Source of the DNA: Lentimicrobiaceae bacterium
GTDB taxonomy: Bacteria; Bacteroidota; Bacteroidia; Bacteroidales; Lentimicrobiaceae
Assembly: GCA_028697695.1 (NCBI GenBank)
Contig: JAQVEI010000077.1
Coordinates: forward strand, 1 to 8,525
Length of the DNA: 8,525 bases
Direction: 5' to 3'
The translations under genes and the position numbers were made by a program. Below, piece after piece: positions 6,078 through 8,525 of the stretch. The notes beneath the pieces were generated by a model, which ran no database searches, was not told the DNA's origin, and saw nothing but the letters and a program-made list of their open reading frames with translations. Positions within the stretch are counted from its first letter, which is position 1. Every line of letters begins with the position of its first letter.

Positions 6078-6398
6078 ATGGAAGACAAGAGTAGCAGAAG
6101 AAGGCAGCAGGAAGATGTTTATTCTACAGTAATCAAAGCCGGTAAAAGAACCTATTTTTTTGATGTAAAGACCACCAAATCAGATGAAAAATACCTGACC
6201 ATCACCGAAAGCAAACGCAGATACAGTGATGATGAAGACAAGTTCTTTTATGAAAAACACAAGATATTTCTCTACAGGGAAGATTTTGAGAATTTCATCA
6301 ACGGTTTAAGAGATGTTATAGATTTTGTTGAAAAGGAAGACGGACCGATAGAACCGCGTGAACAATCGCAGTCGGACAGGGATGCTGAGTTTGACTAG
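6078..6398 (+). CDS. DUF3276 / PUR-family nucleic-acid-binding protein
   Basis: This small cytoplasmic protein of 106 residues belongs to the DUF3276 family, related to PUR-alpha, whose fold binds single-stranded DNA or RNA; its targets in Bacteroidota are not settled. Visible features are a basic opening (RRRQ, 7-10) and the PUR-like strands VYSTVIKAGKRTYFFDVK (14-31). After these come TKSDEKYLTITESKRR (33-48), a charged loop, KHKIFLYREDFENFINGL (60-77) and an acidic tail ending in EFD. The start at 6078 was chosen because the only upstream in-frame start, a TTG at 6048, lies inside the -7 box. The gene stands alone between divergent nusB and the parAB pair, 213 bp before parA. No frame damage is seen. 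Family assignment is confident; function is inferred from the family only. Confidence 0.9.
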   Translation: MEDKSSRRRQQEDVYSTVIKAGKRTYFFDVKTTKSDEKYLTITESKRRYSDDEDKFFYEKHKIFLYREDFENFINGLRDVIDFVEKEDGPIEPREQSQSDRDAEFD

Positions 6399-6426
6399 CA
6401 ACTTTTGAATTTTAGCCTGCTTATGC

Positions 6427-6436
6427 TTACCGGTAA
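6427..6436. repeat. 10-bp palindrome downstream of DUF3276
   Basis: TTACCGGTAA is a perfect 10-bp palindrome, 29 bp past the DUF3276 stop. No T-run follows, so it is not a terminator. It may be chance. Confidence 0.2.
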
Positions 6437-6509
6437 ATTGTTCAGATACAAGCTCTTTATACCGGCGATTTTCAATTGTATTCATACGCAAAGTTATCAA
6501 CACTTTGGT

Positions 6510-6547
6510 TTTGGCGAATAACCGAAAGCATAAAAGGCCTACCTTTG
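6510..6547 (+). promoter_or_regulatory. Possible parA promoter
   Basis: TACCTTTG (6540-6547) matches the -7 pattern TAnnTTTG exactly. The nearest TTTG upstream (6510-6513) is 26 bp away, longer than the typical 17-23, so the pair is imperfect. Initiation near 6553 would give a leader of about 60 nt that begins with the stem at 6555-6571. Confidence 0.35.
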
Positions 6548-6571
6548 CCTTTCGATTGTAGGCACTACAAT
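6533..6571 (+). repeat. Overlapping inverted repeats upstream of parA
   Basis: Three stems share sequence: AAAGGC/GCCTTT (6533-6538 with 6547-6552), GCCTAC/GTAGGC (6537-6542 with 6558-6563) and ATTGTAG/CTACAAT (6555-6561 with 6565-6571, loop GCA). The second excludes both others. The third is a perfect 7-bp hairpin 41-57 bp before the parA ATG. They could form an RNA switch, or serve as a protein-binding operator over the possible -7 box at 6540-6547. Confidence 0.4.
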
Positions 6572-6611
6572 GTAAAGTCAAATATTACTAAATCAGCCGA
6601 TTAACTATCAG

Positions 6612-7427
6612 ATGGGAAAGATTATTGCTATTGCTAATCAAAAAGGAGGCGTTGGTAAAACCACCACTGCCATAAATCTGGCGGCAGGATTCGCTGTACT
6701 TGAACACCGCACCCTGCTTTTGGATGCCGACCCTCAGGCCAATGCCACCTCGGGCGTTGGTTTTGATCCTAAAAACATCAAAACCAGCATTTACGAATGC
6801 CTGATGGATGAGGTACTTCCGCAAAATATCATACTTACAACCGACACACCCAACCTGGATTTGCTACCGGCTCATATTGATTTGGTAGGCGCTGAAATAG
6901 AAATGATCAATCAGCCTAACCGTGAAAAGATGTTGAGACGGGTATTGAATAATATCCGCGACAATTATGACTTCATCGTTATTGACTGCTCCCCATCGCT
7001 GGGACTGATTACGGTAAATGCCCTCACGGCAGCCGATAGCGTTATTGTGCCGGTACAATGTGAATATTTTGCCCTCGAAGGATTGGGAAAGCTTTTGAAT
7101 ACCATTAAAATTGTACAGAAGCAGTTAAACCCGGTACTGGATATCGAAGGCATATTGCTTACCATGTACGATTCACGCCTGCGGCTGAGCAATCAGGTAG
7201 TGGATGAAGTAAAGACACACTTTCAGGACATGGTTTTTGAAACAATCATCAACCGCAATACAAAATTGGGTGAAGCCCCGAGTTTTGGAGAAACCATTAT
7301 TATGCATGACATCAACAGCAGCGGCGCCATCAACTACCTCAATCTGGCCCGTGAAATTCTTCAAAAAAATGAATTGACCCAAATGAAGGCTGCGGAAAAA
7401 CAAATTGACACCCAACATGAATCCTAA
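6612..7427 (+). CDS. parA: Chromosome-partition ATPase ParA (Soj)
   Basis: ParA is a deviant-Walker ATPase. Its ATP-bound dimer coats the nucleoid and, with ParB-parS complexes, segregates newly replicated origins. The 271-residue length matches chromosomal Soj/ParA; there is no N-terminal DNA-binding extension of the plasmid type. The deviant Walker A KGGVGKTTT is at 11-19 with the signature Lys11, Walker A' is LLLDADPQANAT (35-46) with Asp38 and Asp40, and Walker B is FIVIDCSPSLG (120-130) with Asp124. The VPVQCEYFALEGL segment and NRNTKLGEAPSFG near the C-terminus are also typical. It overlaps parB by 11 bp, indicating translational coupling. No Shine-Dalgarno is seen before the ATG, as is usual in this phylum. 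Identity is secure. Confidence 0.97.
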   Translation: MGKIIAIANQKGGVGKTTTAINLAAGFAVLEHRTLLLDADPQANATSGVGFDPKNIKTSIYECLMDEVLPQNIILTTDTPNLDLLPAHIDLVGAEIEMINQPNREKMLRRVLNNIRDNYDFIVIDCSPSLGLITVNALTAADSVIVPVQCEYFALEGLGKLLNTIKIVQKQLNPVLDIEGILLTMYDSRLRLSNQVVDEVKTHFQDMVFETIINRNTKLGEAPSFGETIIMHDINSSGAINYLNLAREILQKNELTQMKAAEKQIDTQHES

Positions 7428-8307
7428 AAAGAAAGCACTTGGCAGAGGACTCAGTGCTATACTTGAGAGTCCTGAAACCGATATTACATCTCAGGATATT
7501 TCCGGAAGTTTTGTGGCCGGAGCCATAGCTTCATTGCCTATTTCACAAATTCAGGCCAACCCTTTTCAACCGCGAAGCGTTTTCGACGAAGAAAGCCTTA
7601 ACCACCTGGCCGACTCCATCAGGGAGCAGGGCATCATTCAGCCACTTACGGTGCGTAAAATGGGCTACGACAACTATCAGCTCATTTCGGGAGAGCGACG
7701 ACTGAAAGCCTCCCAAATTGCAGGGTTGACAGAAGTGCCATGCTATATTCGCATTGCAAACGACCAACAAATGCTCGAAATGGCGCTGGTGGAAAACATA
7801 CAGCGTGAAAATCTCAACGCCATTGAAGTAGGCATTAGTTATCAACGATTGCTCGACGAATGTGATTTTAGCCAGGAAGAACTGAGCCAACGCGTAGGAA
7901 AGGATCGCTCAACCATTACCAACTACATCAGGTTGCTTAAGCTACCTGCAGAAGTACAGGTAGCCATACGTGACAACAAAATAAGTATGGGACATGCCCG
8001 TGCGCTCATCAATATTGGAGATGAAGAAACCCAGCTCACCATTCTGCACAATATTATCTCCAAAGACTTGTCGGTGAGAGAGGTTGAAGAAATTGCCCGC
8101 AACCTGAACAAGCAAACCACGGCACGAAAAGAAACTGTGAAGCAACAACTAAGCCCTGAGCTTGAACACCTGCGCAACAATCTGGCTGAGCATTTATCAG
8201 CAAAAATAAATGTAAACCTTGGTAACAAAGGCAAAGGCAATATTACCATTAACTTCAATTCGCAAAAACAGCTTGAAAATATACTTTCTGAACTGCTCAA
8301 CCGTTAA
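7417..8307 (+). CDS. parB: Chromosome-partition CTPase ParB (Spo0J)
   Basis: ParB binds parS, clamps onto DNA using CTP, spreads, and stimulates ParA ATPase activity. The ATG at 7417 was chosen over a TTG at 7405 because it yields MNPKKKALGRGLSAIL, the standard ParA-stimulating N-terminus; the product has 296 residues. Further motifs are NPFQPR (48-53) with SIREQGIIQPLTVR (67-80), the CTP-binding GERRLKAS (92-99; Lys97 where Arg is common) and ENIQRENLNAIE (126-137). The parS-binding helix-turn-helix is SQEELSQRVGKDRSTITNYI (152-171), and a C-terminal dimerisation segment ends in LENILSELLNR. The 11-bp overlap with the parA stop shows a coupled operon. The DUF5683-type gene follows 24 bp later. 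Identity is secure. Confidence 0.97.
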   Translation: MNPKKKALGRGLSAILESPETDITSQDISGSFVAGAIASLPISQIQANPFQPRSVFDEESLNHLADSIREQGIIQPLTVRKMGYDNYQLISGERRLKASQIAGLTEVPCYIRIANDQQMLEMALVENIQRENLNAIEVGISYQRLLDECDFSQEELSQRVGKDRSTITNYIRLLKLPAEVQVAIRDNKISMGHARALINIGDEETQLTILHNIISKDLSVREVEEIARNLNKQTTARKETVKQQLSPELEHLRNNLAEHLSAKINVNLGNKGKGNITINFNSQKQLENILSELLNR

Positions 8308-8331
8308 ACACATAAGCGGTAACCCAAATTC

Positions 8332-8525
8332 ATGAAACAAGCCGGTACATTTTCAATGGCAAGCAAACAGGGCATTTATTTTGCACTCCTATTGCTGTTG
8401 ATTGTAGCTCCCTGTATATTGAAAGCTCAGGATACGACGCTGTACTTTCCGCCGAAGCCCATTAATGATTCTTTGCAGGCAAACCCGCATTCACCCCGTA
8501 AAGCAACCATTTACTCTTTGGTGTT
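8332..8525 (+). CDS. DUF5683-type secreted/membrane protein (partial, N-terminal 64 residues)
   Basis: The frame is open from the ATG at 8332 to the right edge. It begins with a polar stretch, then a hydrophobic core (about 15-29, IYFALLLLLIVAPCI) and LKAQD, a plausible signal-peptide cleavage region after A32 or Q33. The VAPC sequence is a poor lipobox because of the proline. A second ATG at 8356 (MASKQG) would give a more usual signal-peptide length and is a serious alternative. The last visible part, HSPRKATIYSLV, is typical of the DUF5683 opening in Bacteroidota, where the gene regularly follows parB and precedes dapB and lepB. It lies 24 bp after parB and is probably in the same operon. 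The function of the family is unknown. Confidence 0.8.
   Translation, partial: MKQAGTFSMASKQGIYFALLLLLIVAPCILKAQDTTLYFPPKPINDSLQANPHSPRKATIYSLV

Noticed and set aside
6489..6496. Minus-strand TAACTTTG, a perfect -7-like box
   Set aside because: No -33 partner at the right spacing, and it would only drive antisense transcription into DUF3276.
6495..6503. TTATCAACA, one mismatch from a DnaA box
   Set aside because: A single imperfect copy without a cluster or an adjacent DnaA-type gene is not evidence for an origin, despite the nearby parAB.
6306..6581. A 91-codon minus-strand frame overlapping the end of DUF3276
   Set aside because: It runs antisense through the conserved DUF3276 C-terminus and the parA leader, and shows no recognisable domain.

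Overview
The window looks like an ordinary core-genome segment of a Bacteroidota chromosome. Three things point there. The order nusB - DUF1573 lipoprotein - yajC - YbbR-like - coaE and the order parA - parB - DUF5683-type protein are both characteristic of that phylum. A DUF3276 (PUR-like) gene and an unusually long NusB are also typical. Several promoter-like sites match the Bacteroidota -7 pattern TAnnTTTG rather than a proteobacterial -10, and start codons generally lack a strong Shine-Dalgarno. An aconitase of the mitochondrial type suggests a TCA cycle. Genus and species cannot be read from the sequence.

Left part (1-5654, all minus strand). Reading leftward from the centre, a probable operon runs nusB (transcription antitermination), a GNAT acetyltransferase, a DUF1573 lipoprotein, yajC (Sec accessory), a YbbR-like membrane-anchored protein, coaE (last step of CoA synthesis) and a 180-residue protein with a Tudor/KOW-like N-terminus. 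The good promoter candidate between the GNAT gene and DUF1573 suggests that the downstream half can be transcribed independently. After a 149-bp gap with a composite inverted repeat comes the N-terminal third of an aconitase gene that runs off the left edge.

Centre (5655-6077). This is an AT-rich divergent intergenic region. It carries a nusB promoter candidate pointing left and a DUF3276 promoter candidate pointing right, plus several small palindromes. I see no convincing gene in it.

Right part (6078-8525, plus strand). A PUR-like DUF3276 gene comes first. Then, after a 213-bp gap with overlapping inverted repeats, come parA and parB, which overlap by 11 bp and form the chromosome-partition ATPase/CTPase pair. 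Last is the 5' end of a secreted or membrane DUF5683-type protein, cut by the right edge. No parS-like 16-mer was seen.

I found no CRISPR array, mobile element, tRNA, rRNA or defence/biosynthetic cluster, and no convincing new system. The points worth a second look are small: the GNAT gene inserted in the nusB-coaE operon, the long NusB insertion, the uncharacterised Tudor-like protein paired with CoaE, and potentially regulatory inverted repeats, especially upstream of parA.
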